Origin: Lachnotalea sp. AF33-28 | Lineage (GTDB): Bacteria > Bacillota > Clostridia > Lachnospirales > Lachnospiraceae | NCBI RefSeq assembly: GCF_003477885.1 | Contig: NZ_QUEE01000012.1 | Location: 1-61,477 of the forward strand | Direction: 5' to 3' | DNA length: 61,477 bases | Shown here: positions 50,768 to 59,735 of the stretch, piece after piece | Layout: the number at the start of each line of letters is the position of its first letter | Position numbering within the stretch: the stretch's first letter is position 1 | Notes under the pieces: model-generated | The model's input: the letters and a program-made list of their open reading frames with translations, nothing else | Database searches by the model: none | Told to the model about the DNA's origin: nothing | Position numbers and translations under genes: made by a program

Positions 50768-52825
50768 ATGAAACTGACAAGAAAAAAAAGACTGTCGTAC
50801 ACGTCCTGTGCGGAAGCGATAGTTAATAAAATGACGCTGGAAGAAAAGGTGGGCCTGATGAGCGGCGATACTTCACTGCAGAAGATCACCTGCGAAAAGC
50901 AGATGGGTGTCCACTGGAACCAATATCCCTACGGTGCGGGCGGAAATCAGCGGTTTGGCGTGCCAAAGATTCTGTTCTGCGACGGCGGCAGAGGGGTGGT
51001 CTGCGGGGTGCGCCGGGCAACCTGTTTTCCGGTGCCGATCATGCGCGGCGCCACATTTGATGTGAAGCTTGAGAAACAGATCGGTCATGCCATCGGCAGG
51101 GAGGTAAGGGCTTTTGGCGGCAATTTTTTCGGGGGCATATGCGTCAATCTGCCCTATCATCCGGGCTGGGGCAGATGCCAGGAGGTATACGGGGAAGACA
51201 GCTGTCTGCTGGGAGCGATGGGAAGCGCTCTGATACAGGGCGTACAGGATGAGTATGTGATCGCCTGTGTCAAGCACTACGCCTTTAATTCGATGGAAAA
51301 CAGCCGTTTCAAGGTCAGCATTGACTGCGGCGTCCGGACGGAGCGGGAAGTGTTTCTGCGCCACTTTAAAGAATGTATTGATTCGGGAGCGGCGGCCGTC
51401 ATGAGCGCTTATAATAAGTACCGTGGAATCCTGTGCGGGCATTCGGAGTACCTGCTGCGCAGGGTATTAAAAGGGGAGTGGCAGTTTGACGGCTTTGTGA
51501 TCAGCGACTTCTTCTGGGGAATCTCCGACACTGAGAGCGCAGTGACCGGAGGCTGTGATGTGGAGATGTGTCATGCAAGTGTCTATGGCAAACAGCTGCT
51601 GGACGCCGTGCGAAGCGGGCGGGTAGACGAAAGCCTGATCGATGAGGCTGCCATGCGCATAGTCAGGACAATGGTCGCTTTTGACAGGGAATTTAGCTGC
51701 AGCGGACAGAAAGCTGGGGAAGAGGTAATCGGCTGCAGGCAGCATGCAAAGCTCGCGTTGCGCGCGGCACAGGAAGGAATCACCCTGATTAAAAACGAAA
51801 ATCATGTGCTGCCATTATCCCGGAATATGAAGAGGATCGCGGTAATCGGTAAACTTGCCGCAGAGGAAAACACAGGTGACCGGGGATCCTCAAGGGTTTA
51901 TCCGGAGCATGTGATAACGCCGCTGGAAGGTATTGTGAAAAAGGTTCCCGGCAGCGAGGTGGTATATTACGACGGAGACGATCCGGAACATATGAAACGC
52001 CTGGCAGCGGGTGCAGATGCGGTAATTTTTATAGTCGGATTGAACCACAGGGATGAGGGGGAATATAAACAGCCGGATCCGGACGGCACCCGCGGAGGAG
52101 ATCGGGAAAGCCTGCGTCTGCACCGCAGTGAGGTCGAAATGCTTGAGAAAGTGGGAGATATCAATCCGGTCTCGGCCGTTGTGGTAATGGGCGGCGGCAC
52201 GGTACTCATTTCGGAGTGGGAACAAAAGATTTCCGCCATCCTGTTTACATATTATCCGGGGCAGGAGGGGGGAACGGCCCTGGCGCAGATCCTGTTCGGC
52301 GAAGTAAATCCCAGCGGAAAGCTTCCGTTTACACTGCCCGCAGAGGAATCCGATCTGCCCTGTGTAGACTGGGACGCGGCGGAGCAGCATTACGGTTACT
52401 ACTGCGGTTACCGGCGTCTGGATAAGCTGGGGATCGAGCCGTTCCGTCCTTTTGGATACGGTTTGAGTTATACAGAGTTTACCTTGAGTGAACCGGAAGC
52501 CATATGGGACAAGGGGCGGCTTAGTTCCTTCGTCACTGTTAAGAATACCGGAACGGCCGCAGGGACAGAAGTTGTGCAGATGTATGCGGGCTTCAGCAGA
52601 TCCGCGTTGAACCGCCCGGTGAAAATCTTATGCGGGTTTCAAAGAGTGCGGCTGAAACCGGATGAAGAGAAGAGGGTGCGCATTTCATGTCCGGGTGACA
52701 GGTTAAAGTACTATGATGTCCATAGTCAAAAATTTGTGCTGGAGCGCATGGAGACGGATGTGTATATCGGCACATCGGCTTCGGAGAAAGATCTGCTGAA
52801 GAAAACGGTGTATGTGGACGGATGA
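50768..52825 (+). CDS. GH3 beta-glucosidase
   Basis: 685 residues; ATG 50768 has GGGGTGGG upstream, whereas the longer frame runs back into the AraC gene. The GH3 N-domain has KHYAFNSMENSRFK and the nucleophile motif GFVISDFFWG (Asp near residue 246). The second domain carries GDRGSSRVYP. A C-terminal fibronectin III-like domain (from about 580) ends the protein. There is no signal peptide, so it hydrolyses imported beta-glucosides. A terminator follows. Confidence 0.92.
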   Translation: MKLTRKKRLSYTSCAEAIVNKMTLEEKVGLMSGDTSLQKITCEKQMGVHWNQYPYGAGGNQRFGVPKILFCDGGRGVVCGVRRATCFPVPIMRGATFDVKLEKQIGHAIGREVRAFGGNFFGGICVNLPYHPGWGRCQEVYGEDSCLLGAMGSALIQGVQDEYVIACVKHYAFNSMENSRFKVSIDCGVRTEREVFLRHFKECIDSGAAAVMSAYNKYRGILCGHSEYLLRRVLKGEWQFDGFVISDFFWGISDTESAVTGGCDVEMCHASVYGKQLLDAVRSGRVDESLIDEAAMRIVRTMVAFDREFSCSGQKAGEEVIGCRQHAKLALRAAQEGITLIKNENHVLPLSRNMKRIAVIGKLAAEENTGDRGSSRVYPEHVITPLEGIVKKVPGSEVVYYDGDDPEHMKRLAAGADAVIFIVGLNHRDEGEYKQPDPDGTRGGDRESLRLHRSEVEMLEKVGDINPVSAVVVMGGGTVLISEWEQKISAILFTYYPGQEGGTALAQILFGEVNPSGKLPFTLPAEESDLPCVDWDAAEQHYGYYCGYRRLDKLGIEPFRPFGYGLSYTEFTLSEPEAIWDKGRLSSFVTVKNTGTAAGTEVVQMYAGFSRSALNRPVKILCGFQRVRLKPDEEKRVRISCPGDRLKYYDVHSQKFVLERMETDVYIGTSASEKDLLKKTVYVDG

Positions 52826-52844
52826 ATGGAATAGAGGCAAAAAG

Positions 52845-52877
52845 AAAGAAGGCTGATAGCAGAGAGCCTTCTTTTTT
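52845..52877 (+). terminator. rho-independent terminator after first GH3 gene
   Basis: AAAGAAGGCT pairs with AGCCTTCTTT (10 bp) around a 10-nt loop and a T run follows. It separates the AraC-GH3 operon from the GH3-CoA operon. Confidence 0.8.
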
Positions 52878-53036
52878 AACGCTTTTTTGTCCGCTGCTGC
52901 CGGCATTAAAATGCATCGATGGAACGGATAAAGTCTGGTTTTGATAGTAAAATTTACCTGATATAACAACAATTCACCGCCCTGATTGATATAATTTGTA
53001 CATAATTAAAGAATATTTTATACGAGGAGGGTTTTT

Positions 53037-55388
53037 ATGGCAACACAATTGGTGGATACCGCGTCAATTGAGGCGATTATCGGTGAAATGACCGTGCGGG
53101 AAAAAGCAGCCTGCATTACAGGGGGAAGTTCCTTCTATACAAGAGTAATGGAGAAGTACGGGATACCGAAGCTGCTCCTTTTGGATGGGGGCACTGGCTT
53201 TAATACAAACCAGTTCTTTCTGGATGCCGCCTTTCAGGAATATGCCCGGCAGAGACAAGAGGAGGGAAATCCTATCGATGACGAGGAGTGCGTCGGACGG
53301 ATGGGAGGACTGGAAATCGTGCTGGGTAATTCACAGCTGTGGAATAACCGGCACAAGGAGGCTGCTGCGTCCTTGACCGACAACAGGGAATATGGCTGCT
53401 ATCCGCCAGGGATGTTCTTCGGCGCGACCTGGAATCCGGACGTGATCGAGGCCTGCGGCCATGCGCTGGGCAAGGAAACCAACGCGCGGGGGGTGGATAT
53501 CCTTCTGGGTACGCCAAATGTAAATATCCATCGAGACCCGCTGAACGGAAGGCTCTTTGAAGGCTATTCCGAAGATCCGTGTCTGGTATCCAAGCTTGCG
53601 CCATCTTTTGTGAAAGGCGTGCAGGCGGAAGGGATCATAGCCAATGCAAAGCATTTTGCCGCCAACAACCAGGAAACGGACCGCATGGGTGTGGATGAGC
53701 ATATACCGAAACGGGCGCTTAGAGAAATCTATTTCCCAGGCTTTAAAGCGTGTGTGGAAGCCGGCTGCGGAACGGTTATGTCGGCCTATAACAAGATCAA
53801 CGGCAGCCCCTGTGCGCAGAATCCCTGGCTGCTTAAGGATGTGCTGCGGGATGAGTGGGGTTTTGAGGGCTGTGTGGTGACGGATTGGTCTGCCGCATAC
53901 GACCAGGTGGAAGCCTGCCGGGCCGGAAACGACCTGGTTATGCCTGGTCCAAGGCAGCTAAGCCCTCTGGTAAAAGCCGTTGCGGACGGCACTTTGAAGG
54001 AGGAGGACCTGGATGAGTGTGTGAGAAATTTCCTGAAGACAGTCCTGAAAACGCCTGCCATGAAGGGCAGAAGAACAGAGTACGACATAAACGAAGGGAT
54101 TGCGGCGGCTTATGACGCGGCCCGGGAGGGGATTACGCTGCTGAAAAATGACGGTATACTGCCGTTATCCGGCGATGCGAAAGTCGCTTTCTATGGGGAA
54201 CGCAGTAAAAACCTGATGTGCTCCGGCGCAGGAAGCGCTGCTGTAGTTACATCACTCAATACCAGCGTGTATCAGTGCGCCGTCAGCGCACTTGGTGCGG
54301 ATCATGTCTCCTTCGAGGAGATCGGGGATACCACGGAAGCTGTGATCGTAGTGGTGGGAGCCAATGGCCAGGAAGGGGCCGACCGGCCGGATATGTGTCT
54401 GGAACCGGAGGACAGAAAGGCATTGGATGATGCGATTGCGGCGGCCGAACCGAAGCAAATTCCTGTGATCGTATTGCTGAACGTGGCGGCTCCGGTGGAG
54501 ATCGTGGATTGGGAACCGAAAGTATCCGCGATACTGTGTCTGTTCATTCCCGGAATGCAGGGAGGGCAGGCTGCTGCTGATATCCTGTTCGGTCGGGTAA
54601 ACCCTTCCGGAAAGCTTCCGCTGACTTTTCCCAGAAGATACAGAGACTGCCCCTCTTTCGGCAATTTTCCCGGCTATAACAGTGAGGTATGGTATGGCGA
54701 GGGCATATATGTGGGTTACCGCTATTATGAGAAGAAGGGGATTGATGTCATGTATCCTTTCGGGTATGGGCTGTCCTATACTTCTTTTGAGATTACACAG
54801 GTAAGTGCGCCCGCATCGGTCAATGTGGATGAGGAACCTGTGTGTGTCCGGGTAAAAGTGAAGAATACGGGGGCCATGGCGGGCGCAGAGGTGATTCAGC
54901 TCTACCTTCACGATGTGGTGTCGACTCTGGATAAGCCTCTGAAGGAATTAAAGGCATTTAAAAAAGTATATCTGGAAGCCGGTCAGGAGAAGGAGATCAT
55001 TCTTGAGCTGACCAAAGAAGATTTCGCAGGATACGACGTAAGGCTTGCGGCCTGGGCTGCGGAGCCTGGGGAGTATGAGCTCATGATCGGAAATTCATCG
55101 GCCGATATCCAATTTACTCTGAAGCTGGAAGTGCTGTGTGAAAACCCTTACCGAATCGGGGCCAGGACGGATATCGTAAAAATTGTGTCCAATCCTAAGG
55201 CGCTGGAAGCGGTGGAAAGAATTTCGGGAGTCCGCCTGCGGGACGTTGCGGGCAGCTACATTGTTTTTCAGCCCCTCACCATGTTCGAACAGGTCTGGCG
55301 GGAGTGCGTTGTACCCGCGATCGGAGCGGATGAAGAGACCTCGGATCATATGCTCAAACAAATCTATAAGGAGTGGGAAACGGTATGA
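53037..55388 (+). CDS. GH3 beta-glucosidase coupled to the CoA gene cluster
   Basis: 783 residues; ACGAGGAGG precedes ATG 53037. N-domain motifs are KHFAANNQETDRM and EGCVVTDWSAAYD (nucleophile Asp near 282). The second domain contains CSGAGSAAV, and a fibronectin III-like domain lies at about 600-700. A C-terminal extension of about 80 residues follows (from about 705; RIGARTDIVKIVSNPKALEA), as in some intracellular GH3 enzymes. There is no signal peptide. Its stop overlaps the first acyl-CoA dehydrogenase start (ATGA), which ties glucoside cleavage to acyl-CoA chemistry. Upstream AT-rich DNA (52935-53030) should hold the promoter, but no confident hexamers were picked. Confidence 0.92.
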   Translation: MATQLVDTASIEAIIGEMTVREKAACITGGSSFYTRVMEKYGIPKLLLLDGGTGFNTNQFFLDAAFQEYARQRQEEGNPIDDEECVGRMGGLEIVLGNSQLWNNRHKEAAASLTDNREYGCYPPGMFFGATWNPDVIEACGHALGKETNARGVDILLGTPNVNIHRDPLNGRLFEGYSEDPCLVSKLAPSFVKGVQAEGIIANAKHFAANNQETDRMGVDEHIPKRALREIYFPGFKACVEAGCGTVMSAYNKINGSPCAQNPWLLKDVLRDEWGFEGCVVTDWSAAYDQVEACRAGNDLVMPGPRQLSPLVKAVADGTLKEEDLDECVRNFLKTVLKTPAMKGRRTEYDINEGIAAAYDAAREGITLLKNDGILPLSGDAKVAFYGERSKNLMCSGAGSAAVVTSLNTSVYQCAVSALGADHVSFEEIGDTTEAVIVVVGANGQEGADRPDMCLEPEDRKALDDAIAAAEPKQIPVIVLLNVAAPVEIVDWEPKVSAILCLFIPGMQGGQAAADILFGRVNPSGKLPLTFPRRYRDCPSFGNFPGYNSEVWYGEGIYVGYRYYEKKGIDVMYPFGYGLSYTSFEITQVSAPASVNVDEEPVCVRVKVKNTGAMAGAEVIQLYLHDVVSTLDKPLKELKAFKKVYLEAGQEKEIILELTKEDFAGYDVRLAAWAAEPGEYELMIGNSSADIQFTLKLEVLCENPYRIGARTDIVKIVSNPKALEAVERISGVRLRDVAGSYIVFQPLTMFEQVWRECVVPAIGADEETSDHMLKQIYKEWETV

Positions 55389-56521
55389 AACAATATTTGC
55401 TTACAGAGGATCAGATCAGCTTCATTGATATGGTGAAAGATTTTTTTGCGAAGGAAGTGCTGCCGATCCGTGCCGAATACGATGAAAAAGAAGAAGTTCC
55501 GATGGAAGTCATCAAAAAGGCTATGGATATGGGACTGCATATTCTGGATATACCGGAAGAGTATGGAGGTGCAGGGCTGGATTTCCTGACATATGTCATG
55601 CTGGTTGAGGAGATGTGTAAGGTTGACGACGCATTTACAAGTATTCTTAACGCCGGCAGCATCGCGTGTAAGGTGGTAGAACTGGGCGGCACGGAAGAAC
55701 AGAAAAACATGTTTTACCGAAAGGTGGTGGAAGGCGCATTCGTAGGCATGTGTATTACGGAAGCCGACGCAGGATCGGATGTCAGCGCGATTGCTGCAAC
55801 CGCTGTCCGGGACGGAGGCGAATATGTCATCGACGGGACGAAGCTGTTTGTATCAAACGGCAGTCTGGCGGATCATTACATAGTATTTGCATCGACAGAT
55901 AAGAGCAAGGGCTCCAGAGGCATATCAGCCTTCATCGTGGACGCGGATCTGCCGGGTGTCAGCCGGGGAAAGAGGGAGAGCAAGCTTGGCTGCCATGCAG
56001 GAGATACCTGTGCGGTCACATTTGACCATGTCCGTGTGCCGGCCGGCAACCTGCTCGGTAAAGAAAATGAAGGTTTTAAGCTGACCATGCAGACTCTGGA
56101 CCGGGGGCGTGTAAAGGTTGCAGCCATGGCTGTGGGGCTGGCGCAGGGAGCGTTGGATTATGCTGTTTCCTACGCAAAGGAACGCGTACAGTTCGGCCAG
56201 CCCATCTGCAGGCTGCAGGGGGTACAGTTCATGCTGGCGGATATGGAAGCGGCCGTCGAAACTGCGAGACAGATGGTATACCATGCGGCTGCTCTGATTG
56301 ACAGCGGTATGCCCTGCAGCCGGGCAGCTTCCATCGCAAAGCTGACTGCCTCAGATAACTGCATGAAGGTATGCACCGATGCGGTTCAGATACTGGGAGG
56401 ATATGGTCTTTGCCGGGAATACCCGGTGGAACGCTTTTTCAGAAATGCCAAAACCTATCAGATTGTGGAGGGCACTAACCAGATACAGCGTATGGTCATC
56501 GGACGGGACCTCTGCCGCTGA
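55385..56521 (+). CDS. acyl-CoA dehydrogenase (first of two)
   Basis: 378 residues; ATG 55385 overlaps the GH3 stop by 4 bp, with AAGGAGTG upstream. Typical blocks are present: MCITEADAGSDVSAI (FAD/substrate site), RVQFGQPICRLQGVQFMLAD, DAVQILGGYGLCREYPVERF and YQIVEGTNQIQR, in which Glu is the usual catalytic base of short-chain and butyryl-CoA types. It probably oxidises or, in an anaerobe, reduces an enoyl-CoA with an electron-transfer flavoprotein. No ETF genes are in the window. The cluster order recalls caiA-caiB-caiC-caiD-type operons. Confidence 0.92.
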   Translation: MKQYLLTEDQISFIDMVKDFFAKEVLPIRAEYDEKEEVPMEVIKKAMDMGLHILDIPEEYGGAGLDFLTYVMLVEEMCKVDDAFTSILNAGSIACKVVELGGTEEQKNMFYRKVVEGAFVGMCITEADAGSDVSAIAATAVRDGGEYVIDGTKLFVSNGSLADHYIVFASTDKSKGSRGISAFIVDADLPGVSRGKRESKLGCHAGDTCAVTFDHVRVPAGNLLGKENEGFKLTMQTLDRGRVKVAAMAVGLAQGALDYAVSYAKERVQFGQPICRLQGVQFMLADMEAAVETARQMVYHAAALIDSGMPCSRAASIAKLTASDNCMKVCTDAVQILGGYGLCREYPVERFFRNAKTYQIVEGTNQIQRMVIGRDLCR

Positions 56522-56538
56522 CGAACAGGGAGGAACAG

Positions 56539-57315
56539 ATGGAGTATCAGAATTTAGTCTTTGAAGTAAAGGGAAAAGTGGCCTGCATTGTGCTGAATCG
56601 GCCGCAGTCACTGAACTCCTTTAACATGCAAATGAAGCATGAACTGGAGGACGCCGTATCGCGGATTGAAGAAAACGATGATATCTGGGGCGTTATTATC
56701 ACAGGCAGAGGGAGGGCATTCTCTTCCGGCACGGATATCTCGGATTTCCCGTCTACAGTAGAGCAGGCGCGCAGGATCACGGCCTATTCACAGCAGCTGT
56801 TTGGCCGTGTGGAAAATCTATGCAAACCGGTAATAGCAGCCATAAACGGATATGCCCTGGGCGGCGGCCTGGAACTGGCGCTGGCCTGCGACATTAGGAT
56901 CATGGAAAGACAGGCGAAAACAGGATTCCCAGAGGTGAAAATATGCGCGATCCCCTGTTATGGAGGAACGCAGCGGCTTACGAGATTGATCGGGGCGGGA
57001 CGCGCAAAGGAACTGATCCTGACTGGCAGGCAGGCGGATGCGGATGAGGCGCTGAAGATGGGGCTGGTTAATTACGTGGTTTCCGAGGGAGAGGCTGTAA
57101 AGAAGGCGGAGGAAATCATGGCGGTCATACTTGACAACGCTCCGCTGGCCGTGGGATATGCCAAGCTGTGCATGAACAGGGGACCTGAAATCAGTCTCGA
57201 GCATGCGCTTTGCCTGGAACAGAATCTGGTCAGCATGCTTGTTCCGACCCACGATATGAAGGAGGGGACGGAAGCGTTCCTGGCAAAGAGAAAGCCTGTT
57301 TTTCTTAACCGATAG
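56539..57315 (+). CDS. enoyl-CoA hydratase/isomerase family protein
   Basis: 258 residues; GGGAGGAACAG precedes ATG 56539. It has a crotonase fold with oxyanion blocks AFSSGTDISDF and GYALGGGLELALACDI. Both candidate acid residues are present: Glu in GGGLEL, and Glu in GFPEVKICAIPCYGGTQRL. Length and motifs suit CaiD-type hydratases. It should add or remove water across the double bond of the CoA intermediate made by the neighbouring ligase or transferase. Confidence 0.9.
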   Translation: MEYQNLVFEVKGKVACIVLNRPQSLNSFNMQMKHELEDAVSRIEENDDIWGVIITGRGRAFSSGTDISDFPSTVEQARRITAYSQQLFGRVENLCKPVIAAINGYALGGGLELALACDIRIMERQAKTGFPEVKICAIPCYGGTQRLTRLIGAGRAKELILTGRQADADEALKMGLVNYVVSEGEAVKKAEEIMAVILDNAPLAVGYAKLCMNRGPEISLEHALCLEQNLVSMLVPTHDMKEGTEAFLAKRKPVFLNR

Positions 57316-57329
57316 GAGGAGTGTATCAG

Positions 57330-58478
57330 ATGAGCGGTAAAAATTTACTTTTGACCGAAGAACAGCGCGAGCTGGCCGAAATGGCGGCGCAGATTGTAAA
57401 CACGGAACTGGCCCCGCGTGTCGCCGATCTGGACCGGACCGGCGAATTCCCAATGGATGTAATGGAAATATTGAGAAACAGCGGATTTTACGGCATGGGA
57501 ATCCCGGAGCAGTATGGCGGCCTGGGGTTCGACAACACCACACAGATGGCGATTTATGAGGAAATCGCCAGGGTGGATGCCGGATTTTCTTTTAACTTTG
57601 CTCTCGCCAGCGGCGAATTCGGAATTTTGGAGGATGCGGGAGCATCGGAAGAGCTGAAAAAATATTATGCGGATAAAATTCTCTCCGGATCTGTCTGCAG
57701 TTTCTGCCTGACGGAATCACAGGCAGGTTCGGACGCGTCCAATATAAGCACCACCGCTGTGCGGGAAGGGGATGAATACGTTATAAACGGCACCAAATGC
57801 TTTATTACAAACGGCGCTTTGGCGGATCTGTTTATGGTATTCGCGTATACGGACAAATCAAAGGGTGCAAAAGGTATCTCGCTCTTTCTTGCGGAGAAGG
57901 AGGACGGAGTAAAGATTGGAAAAACAGAGGATAAGATGGGGCTGAAGCTGTCCGTCACTTCGGAAGTGATCTTTGATGATGTCCGGGTGCCTGCATCCAG
58001 GCTGATCGGACAGGAGGGACGCGGTTTTATTTACGCAATGCATGCGCTTGAGAAGGCGCGGATCACCTCCATGATCCATGCGCTGGGCATTGCGGAGCAT
58101 GCTATGGATATTGCGCTGGACTATGCCAAAGTGCGTGTGACCTTCGGTAAACCGATCATTAAACATCAGGGACTTGCGTTTCTGTTGGCGGATATGCAGA
58201 AACGTGTGGATGCCGCACGGGCGATGCTCTATTATTCAGCAGCGGTACTGGACCGTGGACTAGCGGTGGGTACGCTTAGCCCCAGCACCAAGATATTTGT
58301 ATCCGAAACAGCGATGAGTGTGACAACCGACGCTGTACAGGTGTTGGGCGGATATGGATATATGAAAGAGTATCCCGTGGAAAAACTGATGCGTGACGCC
58401 AAGGTGTTTTCGATTTTTGAGGGAACCAATCAGATCAATCTGATGGTCAGTTCGGGAATTCTGGAACACATGAAATGA
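57330..58478 (+). CDS. acyl-CoA dehydrogenase (second of two)
   Basis: 382 residues; TAGGAGGAG precedes ATG 57330 (a GTG at 57321 is in frame but too close to the site). Blocks include CLTESQAGSDASNIST, RVTFGKPIIKHQGLAFLLAD, QVLGGYGYMKEYPVEKL and FSIFEGTNQINLM, with the catalytic Glu retained. It is clearly divergent from the enzyme at 55385. Two enzymes in one short pathway suggest two different enoyl or saturated substrates, or a heteromeric enzyme. Confidence 0.92.
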   Translation: MSGKNLLLTEEQRELAEMAAQIVNTELAPRVADLDRTGEFPMDVMEILRNSGFYGMGIPEQYGGLGFDNTTQMAIYEEIARVDAGFSFNFALASGEFGILEDAGASEELKKYYADKILSGSVCSFCLTESQAGSDASNISTTAVREGDEYVINGTKCFITNGALADLFMVFAYTDKSKGAKGISLFLAEKEDGVKIGKTEDKMGLKLSVTSEVIFDDVRVPASRLIGQEGRGFIYAMHALEKARITSMIHALGIAEHAMDIALDYAKVRVTFGKPIIKHQGLAFLLADMQKRVDAARAMLYYSAAVLDRGLAVGTLSPSTKIFVSETAMSVTTDAVQVLGGYGYMKEYPVEKLMRDAKVFSIFEGTNQINLMVSSGILEHMK

Positions 58479-58514
58479 GCTGCGGGCGGATGACAGTAAG
58501 AAAGGAAGTGCATT

Positions 58515-59720
58515 ATGAATAAACCGTTGGAAGGAATCCGGGTTGTTGAATGTGCGTTTTTTGTGGCGGCTCCGTCGGCGGGCCTTAATCTGGCGGATTG
58601 GGGGGCGGAGGTCATTAAGGTGGAGCCCATTTATGGAGAGCCCGGACACAGACGGGACGCGGACGGCCGCATCATGACCCGTGATGAGTATTTTAATGTA
58701 TATAACCGCAAAAAGAAGGGAATCGCCCTGAATACGAAGGATCCCCGGGGAATGGAGATGCTGTACAGGCTGCTGGAAGATGCGGATGTATTTCTGACCA
58801 GCTACCGTCCCGGAGCTCTTGTGAAGATGGGACTGAACTGGGAAGTGCTCCACGAGAAATTTCCAAAGCTGATCTATGCTGCCATAACCGGTTTTGGGGA
58901 CGAGGGGCCCGAGAAGGATGCTCCCGGTTTTGATACGGTGGCGTACTGGGCGCGCAGCGGCCTGATGCAGGACGTGATCAACCGCGGCAACGATGTGCTG
59001 ATACCGCCGGTAGCCTTCGGAGATCTCACCTGCGGCGCTGCGCTGGCCGGGGCCGTAGGCACGGCCTTGTTTAACCGGGAGCGTACCGGCAGGGCGGAGA
59101 AGGTGACTCTGTCGCTGTACGGCCTGTCGCTGTACAGTTTAAGTTATATGGTATTTGACGTCCAAACCGGCGGAAACTATCCGGCCAGCCGTTTGGAGCC
59201 CGCCCTGCCGATGATGGCATCCTTTAAATGCAAAGACGGAAAGTGGTTTTATATGGCGAATGTGGATCATGAAAAGCATTATGCGGATCTGATGAGAATG
59301 CTCGGGCGGGAGGATCTGGTGGAGGATGAGCGGTTTAAGAGCCGTACGGCGGCGCAGGAAAACCGAGAGGAATTTATCCGTATGCTGGATGCAGAGTTTG
59401 CCCGTTATACCCGGGACGAAGTGTTGGATATACTGAAACGGGCGGATATCGCTCATTCCACCATCAATCATGTGGCGGACAATCTATGTGATCCCCAGGC
59501 CAAGGCCAATGATTATCTGAAGATCATGCACATGAGAGACGGCGTAGACGTCTATGTGCCCAGCACACCGGTACGGTTTGGTACGAGCGATATGGAGGAA
59601 GCAGGGATGGGACCGCTGCTGGGAGAAGATACATTAAGCGTTCTGACAGCAGCAGGCTATACGGCAGAGGAGCTTAATCACCTGGCAAAAGAAAATGTCA
59701 TTGTAGGACGTCAGGTATAA
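58515..59720 (+). CDS. type III CoA-transferase (CaiB/BaiF family)
   Basis: 401 residues; AAAGGAAG precedes ATG 58515. N-terminal PLEGIRVVECAFFVAAPSAG, the NRKKKGIALNTKDPRG block and PGFDTVAYWARSG (candidate catalytic Asp) are family marks. Such enzymes move CoA between carboxylic acids, so a product acyl-CoA can activate the next substrate without ATP. With the ligase next door, the ligase would prime the cycle, as in carnitine-type pathways. Confidence 0.92.
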   Translation: MNKPLEGIRVVECAFFVAAPSAGLNLADWGAEVIKVEPIYGEPGHRRDADGRIMTRDEYFNVYNRKKKGIALNTKDPRGMEMLYRLLEDADVFLTSYRPGALVKMGLNWEVLHEKFPKLIYAAITGFGDEGPEKDAPGFDTVAYWARSGLMQDVINRGNDVLIPPVAFGDLTCGAALAGAVGTALFNRERTGRAEKVTLSLYGLSLYSLSYMVFDVQTGGNYPASRLEPALPMMASFKCKDGKWFYMANVDHEKHYADLMRMLGREDLVEDERFKSRTAAQENREEFIRMLDAEFARYTRDEVLDILKRADIAHSTINHVADNLCDPQAKANDYLKIMHMRDGVDVYVPSTPVRFGTSDMEEAGMGPLLGEDTLSVLTAAGYTAEELNHLAKENVIVGRQV

Positions 59721-59735
59721 AAGGGGGCCGGTTAA

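Noticed and set aside
52986..53023. TTTGTAC upstream of the second GH3 gene considered as a third copy of promoter element B.
   Set aside because: The following T run, the CCATACA block and the -10 spacing are absent.
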